Assembly: GCA_945901795.1 (NCBI GenBank)
Contig: CAMDLP010000008.1
Location: 1-64,000, forward strand
Direction: 5' to 3'
DNA: 64,000 nt
Source: Akkermansia muciniphila
GTDB taxonomy: Bacteria > Verrucomicrobiota > Verrucomicrobiia > Verrucomicrobiales > Akkermansiaceae
Of the stretch, positions 1 through 8,881 are shown piece after piece. Within the stretch, counting starts at the first letter, position 1. Every line of letters begins with the position of its first letter. The notes below the pieces were generated by a model that was not told where the DNA came from, did no database searches, and worked only from the letters and a program-made list of their open reading frames with translations. A program made the position numbers and the translations under genes.

Positions 1-1020
1 TCCGGGACGATCCAGGTCACCAAGCTGGAGAATAATGGAACCGCCAGCAGCGTCGGAGCGGGCACTGCCTCGATCCGTCTGGGCAGTGACGCCACCGCCA
101 CCCTCGAATACATCGGCACCACCGACAGCAGCACCAACAAGGTCGTCCAGATCGGCACCAACACTGCCACCAACACGGGCAGCGCGGCGATTCTCAACAA
201 CAGTGCTTCTGGCAAACTCACGTTCACCGCCACCACTTTCAACCAAGTGGTCGGCGCTGCCACGGTAGCCCGTGCGCTGACCCTTGGTGGCACCTACACC
301 GGGGCCGCCAACGGAATCACAGGCGTCATCCAAGACCACAACACAGCCGGCGGGGGTATCGTCTCGCTCACCAAGGAGGGAGCAGGCACATGGGCTCTTT
401 CCGGTGCGAACACCTACACAGGTGACACCACGGTCAACAGCGGTGTGCTCGCCGTCAACGGAACTTCAATCCCGAATACCGGCAAACTCGTCATCGCGGG
501 CGGCATGGTGGACCTAACCAACACGGAAACCGTCTACACGCTCTTCCTCGGTGGCGTCCAGAAGGCGGCAGGGGATTACACCAGCGCGGATCCATCCGCT
601 AATTTCACCGGCTCCGGCACGCTGACCGTCCTCAGCGGCCCTCCCGGCGGCTTCTCCTCGTGGATCGCCGGTGCCTTCGCCAACGGCACGGTTCCTTTGG
701 ACAAGCGGGGTCCTCACGACGATCCCGACAACGACGGCATCAGCAACCTCGTCGAATACGCGATCGCAAGCCAAGACCCCACGGTGGGCAAGGCAACCAC
801 TGGCACTCTCACTGCCGGCGGCACACTTGGCTTCACCAAGCGCCTCGACGCCACCGGCATCACCTACGAAATCGAGTGTTCCACCCTGCTCACCGCCGTA
901 TCATGGACCACGCTGCCCAAACCCCCGGTCGTGGAAAGCCCGGGCGCGATCTCCTATACCTTCACGCTGGGCACCCCGGTCAAAAACTTCGCCCGCCTCA
1001 AAGTGACCCAGTTACCTTGA
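1..1020 (+). CDS. Autotransporter-associated beta-strand repeat protein, C-terminal part
   Basis: The reading frame is open from the first base, so the gene begins outside the window. The visible part is rich in Gly, Thr, Asn and Ala and contains the beta-strand repeat signature (GAGTWALSGANTYTGDTTVN, about residues 130-150 of the visible part), as in passenger regions of large secreted adhesins. After the repeats comes a typical verrucomicrobial C-terminal module: a short linker, an Asp-rich calcium-binding-like motif (DDPDNDGISNLVEYA), then a beta-rich end finishing FARLKVTQLP. There is no PEP-CTERM tail, so it is probably anchored or released differently from the next gene. The protein is presumably surface-exposed; its ligand is unknown. 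Confidence 0.8.
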   Translation, partial: SGTIQVTKLENNGTASSVGAGTASIRLGSDATATLEYIGTTDSSTNKVVQIGTNTATNTGSAAILNNSASGKLTFTATTFNQVVGAATVARALTLGGTYTGAANGITGVIQDHNTAGGGIVSLTKEGAGTWALSGANTYTGDTTVNSGVLAVNGTSIPNTGKLVIAGGMVDLTNTETVYTLFLGGVQKAAGDYTSADPSANFTGSGTLTVLSGPPGGFSSWIAGAFANGTVPLDKRGPHDDPDNDGISNLVEYAIASQDPTVGKATTGTLTAGGTLGFTKRLDATGITYEIECSTLLTAVSWTTLPKPPVVESPGAISYTFTLGTPVKNFARLKVTQLP

Positions 1021-1187
1021 TTCCTCCGGCACGGAGGCTAAAATCGAAAATCGAAAATCCAACATCCCAAATCCCAAATCCCAATCGCCCCGTGTCATCA
1101 CTTTGTGGACTATGCTCCCCCCTCAAAAATGAGGCATTGTTTGTCCTGTCAGCAAAACCCTAACTTCCTAACCCACCCCCGAAAACC

Positions 1188-3788
1188 ATGAAATCCAAGA
1201 ATCAAAATCCATTCCTCATCGCCATCGCCGCAGGCCTCGTTGTCACCACCACCACCACCCACGCGGCCGACGGCACTTGGAACGTCGATGCCAACGGCCT
1301 CTGGAGTCTCAATACTAACTGGGCCTCCTCCATCATCGCCAATGACTTAACCTCCACCGCGAATTTCACCAACAACATCACGGCTGACCGCACGGTGAGT
1401 CTCGATACGGATCGCACCATCAACCGAGTTAATTTCAGCGACGCCACCACCGCGAGTGCCGGAAGCTGGATTCTGAACAATAACGCCGTAGCCACCAATA
1501 ACCTCATACTCTCAGGCACTACCGGTGCTGCTACCGGCACCGTGCCGGTCATTGATGTGGGTGCACTTGGCACCGGCAAGACCGCCACCATCTCCGCCAT
1601 CATCGAAGGCAGCTACGGCTTCACCAAGACCGGCACCGGCACGCTGGTTCTTTCAGGCGCAAATAGTAATTTGTCCGGGAATGTGACCATTCTGAGCGGC
1701 ACAGTGGATAGCAAGGTCTCCACAACCACGCTGGGCACGGGCACGCTGGTCATTGGCGGGACCGGCGGCGTCAACCCCATCTTTCAAACCGGCGTAAACA
1801 ACGCCAACGCCGTCCAGGTCAACGCCAACACGACTGGCACATCCATCATCGCCGCGAACGGCACCGGCTCTTCAACCGTCATGTCCGGAGCGATTACCTT
1901 GAATAGCGCCAATCTAAATGTGCGGACCTTCTCCGCTGGCACGACGGCCGGGGTAACCTTATCCGGCGGCGTCACTGGCACCGGCAACCTGCTCATCAAT
2001 AACCTCAGCAACGGCACCGCTGCAACTGGCAAGGTCACCCTGAGCGGGGCCACTATCAACAATATCGGCACCGTCACCAGTCAAGGCACCGGGCCGACCG
2101 CCAACGTGATCAGCGCCGTGATTGGCGCGAATGTCACCGGCGTCATCCAAACCAATGCCACGACCGGGCTGAACCTCACCGCCGTGAATCTTTACACAAG
2201 CAACACGACCATCACCGATGGCACTTTGCAGATCAGCAGCGCGGGCTCGCTCAACAGCGGCAACTATGCGGGGGCGATTGCCGTCACAGCCGCGACCTCA
2301 ACCCTCCAATACAGCAGCAGCGCCGCCCAGACCTTCAGTGGCAACATTACGGGCCTCGGTGCGCTGACCAAAGATACCGGCACCGCCAGCACGCTGACGC
2401 TCTCCGGCACGAACAACTACTCCGGCGCCACCACGATCAGCGCCGGCACGCTGCGGCTCGGTGCCGGCGGCACCGCCGGCTCGTTGAACACGAGCAGCGC
2501 GATCAGCGTGGCTTCGGGATCCACCTTCTCCGTGAACCAGAGCGACACCGTCACCCAGGGCACCGACTTCAGCGGCGCGGCCATCTCCGGCGCGGGCGGA
2601 TTCATGCAAGCGGGCGCCGGCACCACCACCCTCAACGCCGCCAATACCTTCGGAGGTGGAGTCACCATCAAGAACGGCACGCTAGAAAGTAAGACCACCA
2701 CCACCACACTTGGCACCGGCACGGTCACCATGGGCGGCACCGGTTCAACGGGTTCCACCTATCTCACCGGGCAGAACAACTCGAATGCATTCGTTATCAA
2801 TGCTCCTGACAGCGGCACGGTGGCCATCGGCGCTAACGGTGCCGGCTCCGCATTCACGCTGTCCGGTGGAATCACCTTGAATGGCAATCTCACCATTCAG
2901 ACATACAACAACATCATCAACGGGACCACCAAGGCCCAGAGTGGGTTCACCGGTGGCATCACCGGCACCGGCAACGTGATTCTCAATAACAACGGTCTCG
3001 CCGCCAATACCATCACCATGAGCACCAGTGCGATCAACCACACGGGTAGCCTCACCCTGCAAGGTACCGCCACCGGCAATACCACCATCAGTGCGAACAT
3101 CGGTTCGAATGTAACCGGCGTGACGCAGAACAGTGCCACATCCCGCCTGGTTCTCTCGGGCACCAACACCTACACGGGAGCCACCACCGTCAGCGCCGGC
3201 ACCCTCGCGGTGAATGGCTCACTGGCAAACACTTCCACCACGGTCGGCAGCGGCGGCACCCTCCAAGGGAGCGGCAGCATGGGTGGATCGGTCACCGTGC
3301 AGAGCGGCGGAACAATCGCCGCTGGCAACAGCATCGAAAGTCTGACGACCGGGGCCTTGACCTTGCAAGCCGGATCCACTTTTGCCTATGAAATCGACAA
3401 TGATGCCGCTGCCGGCGTGGCGGGCGACCTCACCGCCGTCACTGGCATCCTGACCCTCGACTTGGGCAATGCGGCGCTCCTCACACTGGGCGAGCTCGGC
3501 TCAGGTTCTTGGACCATCGGCGAGAAGCTCACCCTCATCAGCTACTCCGGCGCATGGAACGGCGGCCTCTTCAGCTACAGCAGCAGCACCCTCGCGGATG
3601 ATTCCACCATCAACTTCAGCAGCATGGAGTGGTTGTTCAACTATAACGACGCCGCAGCGGGCACGAACTACACCGGCGACCTGGCCGGCAGCAGTTATGT
3701 GACCATGACGGCCATCCCAGAGCCGAATGCCGCAGCGCTGGTCGGCGGGTTCGGCATGCTGGCCCTGCTGCGCCGCCGCCGAAATTAA
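1188..3788 (+). CDS. PEP-CTERM autotransporter-associated beta-strand repeat protein
   Basis: 866-aa surface protein. It has an N-terminal signal peptide ending near THAADGTW, then repeated beta-strand modules (TGTGTLVLSGANS, TLSGTNNYSGATTISAGTL, LVLSGTNTYTGATTVSAG). The end is a PEP-CTERM sorting signal: the PEP motif in AIPEPNAAA, a hydrophobic helix and the basic tail RRRRN. Such tails are cut by exosortase, and one is encoded at 42.8 kb. Residues about 165-330 and 490-655 look like copies of one unit. The last 200 residues closely match the protein at 19140-20192. A hairpin terminator follows the stop. Function beyond cell-surface or matrix protein is unknown. Confidence 0.85.
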   Translation: MKSKNQNPFLIAIAAGLVVTTTTTHAADGTWNVDANGLWSLNTNWASSIIANDLTSTANFTNNITADRTVSLDTDRTINRVNFSDATTASAGSWILNNNAVATNNLILSGTTGAATGTVPVIDVGALGTGKTATISAIIEGSYGFTKTGTGTLVLSGANSNLSGNVTILSGTVDSKVSTTTLGTGTLVIGGTGGVNPIFQTGVNNANAVQVNANTTGTSIIAANGTGSSTVMSGAITLNSANLNVRTFSAGTTAGVTLSGGVTGTGNLLINNLSNGTAATGKVTLSGATINNIGTVTSQGTGPTANVISAVIGANVTGVIQTNATTGLNLTAVNLYTSNTTITDGTLQISSAGSLNSGNYAGAIAVTAATSTLQYSSSAAQTFSGNITGLGALTKDTGTASTLTLSGTNNYSGATTISAGTLRLGAGGTAGSLNTSSAISVASGSTFSVNQSDTVTQGTDFSGAAISGAGGFMQAGAGTTTLNAANTFGGGVTIKNGTLESKTTTTTLGTGTVTMGGTGSTGSTYLTGQNNSNAFVINAPDSGTVAIGANGAGSAFTLSGGITLNGNLTIQTYNNIINGTTKAQSGFTGGITGTGNVILNNNGLAANTITMSTSAINHTGSLTLQGTATGNTTISANIGSNVTGVTQNSATSRLVLSGTNTYTGATTVSAGTLAVNGSLANTSTTVGSGGTLQGSGSMGGSVTVQSGGTIAAGNSIESLTTGALTLQAGSTFAYEIDNDAAAGVAGDLTAVTGILTLDLGNAALLTLGELGSGSWTIGEKLTLISYSGAWNGGLFSYSSSTLADDSTINFSSMEWLFNYNDAAAGTNYTGDLAGSSYVTMTAIPEPNAAALVGGFGMLALLRRRRN

Positions 3789-3825
3789 TTGTTTCGGGAT
3801 TTATCCGGTTTATCCTGAAATTCAC

Positions 3826-3859
3826 GGGCCGCCGACTGGAGGGTCGGCGGCCCAGTTTT
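3826..3859 (+). terminator. Hairpin terminator after the PEP-CTERM gene
   Basis: An inverted repeat with arms GGGCCGCCGAC and its complement lies around a short TGGAG loop, followed by AGTTTTC. It sits 37 bases after the stop codon. The core GCCGACTGGAGGGTCGGC is also present in the hairpin after the paralogous PEP-CTERM gene (20352-20381). Confidence 0.65.
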
Positions 3860-3945
3860 CATGGCGGAACGAGCGGTGGTGAGCCCCCCCCCGCCCGCCC
3901 GCTTTTTTCGCCATCCATCATCTCAAGCTTAGATTCTTAACCTTC

Positions 3946-6900
3946 ATGAACTTCAAACCCGCTTCGCTCCGCTCCAATGACGCCCGTCGGTTCGGGGGGG
4001 ACCGAGGTTTTGCGCTGGTCGTCACCCTTTCCCTGATGATCCTGCTGACGGTGATTGCAGTGGGTTTGCTGACACTGTCCTCCATCAGTCTTCGCTCGTC
4101 CTCGAGGGCTGGCGCGCAGCAACAAGCGCAGGCCAATGCCCGCCTTGCACTGATGATGGCCCTCGGCGAGTTGCAAAGCGGACTTGGGCCTGACCAGCGC
4201 ATCTCGGCCTCCGGTGGCCAGCAACTCAAAGAGGGTGACAAGTCCGGCGGGAACCATTGGACTGGAGTCTATGATTCATGGCCGGCAAGTGCTGAGAAAC
4301 GTCCGTCACCCACCTTCAGGCGTTGGTTGATTTCCGGCGATGAGAGCGTGGTTATTAATCCGACTGCCCCGCAAAACGCCACGCCATTCGCAAAGAAGGT
4401 CTCGCTGGTGGCCGCCGATGCCGACCACAATGCGGTGGAAGCGGGACTCATCGACCTTCCCACCGGTGGCTATGCCTGGTGGGTGGGCGATGAGAACATG
4501 AAAGCCAAGCTCGGTGGAGCCGTTGAACCGGCCACGGATCGGGAATTTGCTGTCGCACGGATGCAGTCCGCGCCACGCGCCGCTCACGAGGTGTTTCTCG
4601 GCAGCGCCGTGACAGCCGCAGATCCGGTGCTGGACCGTTTGATCACCGTGAAATCCGCCGATCTCATCGCCAAGCCTGCAAAACCGGTTTTTCACGATGT
4701 CACGACCGCCGCGCTCGGCCTGCTGACCAATGTACGCGGCGGAGGATTCCGCAAGGATCTGAATTTCCTGCTGGAAACTCCAATGCCGGCAGTCAATTCG
4801 GCGGCAGTCGCCCCGCTCTACACTGCGGGCTCCATGGCTGGCATCAACCTTGGGGAACTGTGGGTCGATCACAACGTGTGGGCCGAACTCGAATATCCCT
4901 CCAGTCCGCCCAAGCATGCCGACGGCGGCACGATTCCTTCCGGCATGCCCTTTTTAGTGAGCACCGATGCCAAGAGCGACCCCTTCCTACTCTACAAGCA
5001 TTTGCCCCGGCTTCAGCTGACGCTTCTTTACTCGCTGATCAGTAAGAGCAGGATGGTCGGAAGCGTGAAACAGTATGACTTGTTTCTAGTGGCCGACCCG
5101 GTCTTTACGATTTGGAATCCCTTCGATGTCTGCCTTCACATCCCGCAGTCCGCCTTCGCCACCTTCAAAAGCTGGGCCATTCCTTATGACTTGAACCTGA
5201 AGTTGGAGAACGGGCCTGCGGGCAGCAAGGTCGCTTATACCAATTCGATCAAGAAACTCTCCAACGACCGCCTGTTCTTTTTTTATGGCCAGCTGGGCCG
5301 CGGTCAAAACCTCGTGATGCGGCCGGGAGAAGTGCAGATCATCGCCCAAGGCTTCGGGGAGAGTATCAAGAACGTTCCAGGAGGATCGTGGCAGTTCGAT
5401 GGAAAGCTCGGCTGGGAGTTCGCCTCGGGCTATGCCTATCCAATCCCCTACGAAACCGACCCCAAGTTGATGAGCGGTGCCCAGAAAATCACCTACTCGA
5501 TGACTCCCAACACGATCAAGAGCGATGCCGGCATGTTTCTCTGGAGTTACAACATCGGCGAGTTGGTGGATAGCTCCAATGCGACCAAATTCGTTGGCGC
5601 CTTCAACATCGATCTGGTCTATTCCCGGCTGGCCAGCGAATCGCCGATTGCGGCGGCCTCTTTCCCGAAGATCTTCCCCACCTTGCCGAACGACGCTTCG
5701 GCCGCAAAAACAATCGCCCAGTTGGAAGGAAATAAATGGCCCATCTGCGTGTTCACCTACGGTTTGCGAACGGAGTCAGATCCTCTTTTTGAAAACGACC
5801 CGACTTCGGGAACCCGCTTTACCGGGCGTGCCATGCTGCGGGCGAACGAAACTTCCGTGGCGCAGGACTTGTACAATCTCTCTCCGGACATCGTCCGGGC
5901 TTCTCCTCTGCAAGTCGGAATGCGGCGGGTGAACAGCCTGAACAGCCCGATCATCGAGTGTGACAGCAATGGCTTGGGTTATTATGGAGCGGAGTATGGC
6001 GCGTCGGGCGGCGTCTCCCATGTCATCACCCGCTCGATTCCGCGGGAACCCATCCACTCGCTCGGCGCCCTTCAGCACGGGGCTGCCGAGGGGACGAAGT
6101 TCGGTCAGGCCCGCGGCGAGAGATCGTGGTTCCTGCAACCATCCACCAGCCATGCGATCTCCAACTCGTTCGCGCCCTCCATTTTCGCACCCGCCGAGGT
6201 CCGCGGCACGCTTGCCGGACGGGATGCGGCGGATCATTCGTATCTGGCGAATCTGGCCCTCTGGGATACCTATTTCTACTCCTCCATCAAGCCGCGCACC
6301 ACTTCCGCCCACAAAAACAGTGACACCGCCTACCGGGAACAAAAAGAGCGGCTGGAGTCGTTCCTCGCCACCGGCAGTAACAGTTACAAGTCGCTACCCA
6401 ACGAGCGGATGAGAGCCTGGTCCTCCGATCCCAAGGCCACGCTCGATGCGATCTTTTCATCCGACAAGCCCACGGCTGAAGCTGCGGATCGCATTGCCTC
6501 CTGTCTGATGGTGGATGGCATGTTCAACGTCAACTCCACTTCGGTGGCGGCATGGAGAGGGTTTCTCTCGGGTCTCAAGGGGGCCAAGGTTCCCGTCAGT
6601 CCGACACCCGCTCTCAAGAAAGATCCGGATCTGGTCGAGACCGAGGGGACGCCGGTCGCCTCGCTGCTTGAGCCGGGTGCCGCTGTGATCGACGATACCA
6701 GCCTCAGCAACTCCGCGGGCCGGGACCAGTGGCTCGGCTTTCGCAGTCTGAAGGACGAGCAGATCGAAGAACTCGCCAAGGCCATGGTCAAGCAGGTGCG
6801 CAGCCGCGGCCCCTTCCTCTCCATCGCGGACTTCATCAACCGCCGTCCCGGCAGCGACAAGGAGCTGGCCTTGTCCGGTCCGCTCCAGAGCGCGCTCGAT

Positions 6901-7308
6901 GACAAGGAGGTCTCCATCAACGCGGCATTCCGTGACGGCGAGCGTGCCCTCAGCGTGGCGGAGGCCACCGACCAGGGATTTCCGTTCCCCGAGGCGGAGG
7001 CCGGTGCCAAGGCGGTCGCCGCCCCCGGCTATGTGAAACAGGGCGATCTGCTCACCACGCTGGGTCCCTTGGTCACGGTGCGTGGCGACACTTTCGTGAT
7101 CCGGGGCTACGGCGAGGCCCGCGATGCCTCCGGCAAAAACGTGACGGCGCGCTCATGGTGCGAAGCCGTGGTCCAGCGCGTGCCCGACTACCTCGACCCC
7201 TCGGACAAGGCTTACGACACCGTTCCGAAATCCAAGGTCAGCCTCGCTTTCGGACGCCGCTTCAACATCATCTCCTTCCGCTACCTGGATTCCCGGGAAA
7301 TCTCCTGA
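3946..7308 (+). CDS. Verru_Chthon cassette protein A
   Basis: 1120-aa protein matching the Verru_Chthon cassette protein A family, known from Verrucomicrobia. The N-terminus has a short basic leader and a pilin-like hydrophobic helix (RGFALVVTLSLMILLTVIAV, residues about 21-40). It resembles a type IV prepilin processing site but lacks the Glu5 of classical pilins. The rest is a long soluble domain with no enzymatic motif I recognise. The cassette normally also carries smaller pilin-like proteins B, C and D. Here two secreted paralogs of another type follow 35 bases downstream. It probably forms part of a secreted or pseudopilus-like assembly; this is family-based inference. Confidence 0.8.
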   Translation: MNFKPASLRSNDARRFGGDRGFALVVTLSLMILLTVIAVGLLTLSSISLRSSSRAGAQQQAQANARLALMMALGELQSGLGPDQRISASGGQQLKEGDKSGGNHWTGVYDSWPASAEKRPSPTFRRWLISGDESVVINPTAPQNATPFAKKVSLVAADADHNAVEAGLIDLPTGGYAWWVGDENMKAKLGGAVEPATDREFAVARMQSAPRAAHEVFLGSAVTAADPVLDRLITVKSADLIAKPAKPVFHDVTTAALGLLTNVRGGGFRKDLNFLLETPMPAVNSAAVAPLYTAGSMAGINLGELWVDHNVWAELEYPSSPPKHADGGTIPSGMPFLVSTDAKSDPFLLYKHLPRLQLTLLYSLISKSRMVGSVKQYDLFLVADPVFTIWNPFDVCLHIPQSAFATFKSWAIPYDLNLKLENGPAGSKVAYTNSIKKLSNDRLFFFYGQLGRGQNLVMRPGEVQIIAQGFGESIKNVPGGSWQFDGKLGWEFASGYAYPIPYETDPKLMSGAQKITYSMTPNTIKSDAGMFLWSYNIGELVDSSNATKFVGAFNIDLVYSRLASESPIAAASFPKIFPTLPNDASAAKTIAQLEGNKWPICVFTYGLRTESDPLFENDPTSGTRFTGRAMLRANETSVAQDLYNLSPDIVRASPLQVGMRRVNSLNSPIIECDSNGLGYYGAEYGASGGVSHVITRSIPREPIHSLGALQHGAAEGTKFGQARGERSWFLQPSTSHAISNSFAPSIFAPAEVRGTLAGRDAADHSYLANLALWDTYFYSSIKPRTTSAHKNSDTAYREQKERLESFLATGSNSYKSLPNERMRAWSSDPKATLDAIFSSDKPTAEAADRIASCLMVDGMFNVNSTSVAAWRGFLSGLKGAKVPVSPTPALKKDPDLVETEGTPVASLLEPGAAVIDDTSLSNSAGRDQWLGFRSLKDEQIEELAKAMVKQVRSRGPFLSIADFINRRPGSDKELALSGPLQSALDDKEVSINAAFRDGERALSVAEATDQGFPFPEAEAGAKAVAAPGYVKQGDLLTTLGPLVTVRGDTFVIRGYGEARDASGKNVTARSWCEAVVQRVPDYLDPSDKAYDTVPKSKVSLAFGRRFNIISFRYLDSREIS

Positions 7309-7343
7309 AGCCCCGCAAACCACCTCAACATTCCTTTGGCTCC

Positions 7344-8024
7344 ATGTTCCGCCTCTTGTCCACCCTCCTTCGGGTCACCGCTTGTTTCGCCGGCTCCTTG
7401 ACCGCCGCCACGGAGTCCAATACGACAGGCGTTCGCGCCCTGCTGCTCGTCCCGGGTGGTCCGGTCGTCAAGCTCCACCTGCTGTCCGGCAGCGTGGCCG
7501 GCGACGCGGTCCAGATCGGCGCGCGCGGCCTCAGCGATCCCTTTAAGCCCGGCACCCGTGAGTTCTCCCTCGCGGTTCCGGATGCCAAGCAGGAATCCGG
7601 CTTCCGCGCCGTCGCTAACGTCGTGCTGCCGGCGGAAGGCAAGGATTTCATCATCCTGCTGGAACCGGCCGGAGCCACTTACAAGGTCCATCTCGTCAAT
7701 GGCGGGGAATCCCGATTCGGCGCGGATAGCATACTATTTTTCAACGCCTCGGAGGTCACACTGGGAGCCACTCTCGGTGAGACCAAAGTGCTCATCAAGC
7801 CGCGCATGGCGGTATTCGCCAAGGCGCCGCCACGCGGTGAGAAGCCGTATTACCAAGTCACCTTCTACGAGCCGGACAAGGGCAAGGCCCGCCCCTTCGC
7901 CGACACCCGCTGGCCGCACAGGGACAAGGGGCGCTGCTATATTTTCTTCTACCGCAGCCAGACCGGCCGCCTCATCTATCAGGCGGTTGACGAGGAGTTG
8001 ACGCCGATGGCTTCGGTTCAATAA
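7344..8024 (+). CDS. Hypothetical secreted protein, tandem paralog 1
   Basis: 226-aa protein. The reading frame is open from 7155, but the ATG at 7344 is chosen because it starts a clear signal peptide (MFRLLSTLLRVTACFAGSLTAA) and lies just after the Verru_Chthon gene stop. The mature part is beta-rich, with segments such as VLPAEGKDFIILLEP and SILFFNASEVTL. Its layout matches the next gene (LPAEGK.F, FFN/FIN.S, a near-terminal TGR/NGK..Y motif), so the two arose by duplication. No family is recognised. Its position 35 bases after the Verru_Chthon gene on the same strand suggests one operon and a shared envelope role. Confidence 0.75.
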   Translation: MFRLLSTLLRVTACFAGSLTAATESNTTGVRALLLVPGGPVVKLHLLSGSVAGDAVQIGARGLSDPFKPGTREFSLAVPDAKQESGFRAVANVVLPAEGKDFIILLEPAGATYKVHLVNGGESRFGADSILFFNASEVTLGATLGETKVLIKPRMAVFAKAPPRGEKPYYQVTFYEPDKGKARPFADTRWPHRDKGRCYIFFYRSQTGRLIYQAVDEELTPMASVQ

Positions 8025-8058
8025 TGCCTTTCCCGAAAACCACGAACCTAACAACCCC

Positions 8059-8754
8059 ATGACACTCCGCCTGCCGCTACTTCTCCTCACTGCTATCAGC
8101 CTACCCTGTGCCATCCCGAACGCCAGGGGGGCAGGGCAATCCGAAAAAGGAATCATGCTGCGCCTTCTTGCCTGCGAAGTTACCAAGGAACCGGCGAAGG
8201 TGTTCCTGCAAACGAAGGAGTCCAAATCCGAAGTGCTTGATCTGCCCTCATCAGGATTCTCCGAGCCCGTTGCGGTGTCCGCCCGCTCGGTGGAGCTCAA
8301 GGCTCCTGACAGCGATGTCCCGCTTTGCGGTATCACTCTGCCCGCTGAAGGCAAGTCCTTCGCCGTCATGCTCGCTTCGGAAAAGCCCGCCGGCTTCGTC
8401 CCCTTCGTCGTCAGGCTCGACGACGACTCGTTCAAAACGGGCGATTATTTTTTCATCAACCGATCCGCGAAAACCGTGGTGTTGAAACTTGGCGGCACCG
8501 AGGTGATTCTTGAAACGGGGAATGGCGTGAAGTCGCGCCCCACCGAACCCGTTCATAACCACCACTATAACATCACCATGAGCGACCGCAGCGACGCGGG
8601 AGATAAAATCTTCGCCTCCACCCGCTGGCTGGTTGAAAATGGCAACCGCAGTTATATCATCTTCCTAACTGGATCCAATGGGAAGACGACCTATCGCAGT
8701 GTGGATCAATCGGTCGATGTCGAGGAGCCGGTCGGCAAAAAGAAGAAGCGCTGA
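8059..8754 (+). CDS. Hypothetical secreted protein, tandem paralog 2
   Basis: 231-aa protein with signal peptide MTLRLPLLLLTAISLPCAIPNARG. It resembles the preceding gene in length, in the central LPAEGKSFAVMLASE segment, in the DYFFINRSAKTVVLKLGGTEV segment and in the C-terminal GKTTYRSVDQ motif. It ends with a lysine-rich tail (GKKKKR). It lies 34 bases after paralog 1 and probably shares a transcript with it and with the Verru_Chthon protein A gene. The function is unknown; a cell-envelope or secreted role is inferred from the signal peptide and context. Confidence 0.75.
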   Translation: MTLRLPLLLLTAISLPCAIPNARGAGQSEKGIMLRLLACEVTKEPAKVFLQTKESKSEVLDLPSSGFSEPVAVSARSVELKAPDSDVPLCGITLPAEGKSFAVMLASEKPAGFVPFVVRLDDDSFKTGDYFFINRSAKTVVLKLGGTEVILETGNGVKSRPTEPVHNHHYNITMSDRSDAGDKIFASTRWLVENGNRSYIIFLTGSNGKTTYRSVDQSVDVEEPVGKKKKR

Positions 8755-8767
8755 AGAAACCCAGCGA

Positions 8768-8815
8768 GTTGGGGCGGGTGAAAGAACGCGGCGGCTGAAG
8801 CCCCAACCTGTTTTT
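8768..8815 (+). terminator. Probable terminator of the Verru_Chthon operon
   Basis: Arms GTTGGGGC (8768-8775) and GCCCCAAC (8800-8807) flank a long loop and are followed by CTGTTTTT. It sits just downstream of the stop at 8754. The long loop makes this less certain than a compact hairpin. Confidence 0.45.
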
Positions 8816-8881
8816 ACTACAAGCACTCAAACGCCATATTTGAAAATCCGCTCGCAGATATGAATTGCGGGACGGGCATTC

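Noticed and set aside
1038-1087. Repeated AAATC/CCAAATC units considered as a CRISPR-like array
   Set aside because: Units are short, adjacent and degenerate with no spacers; this is low-complexity filler.
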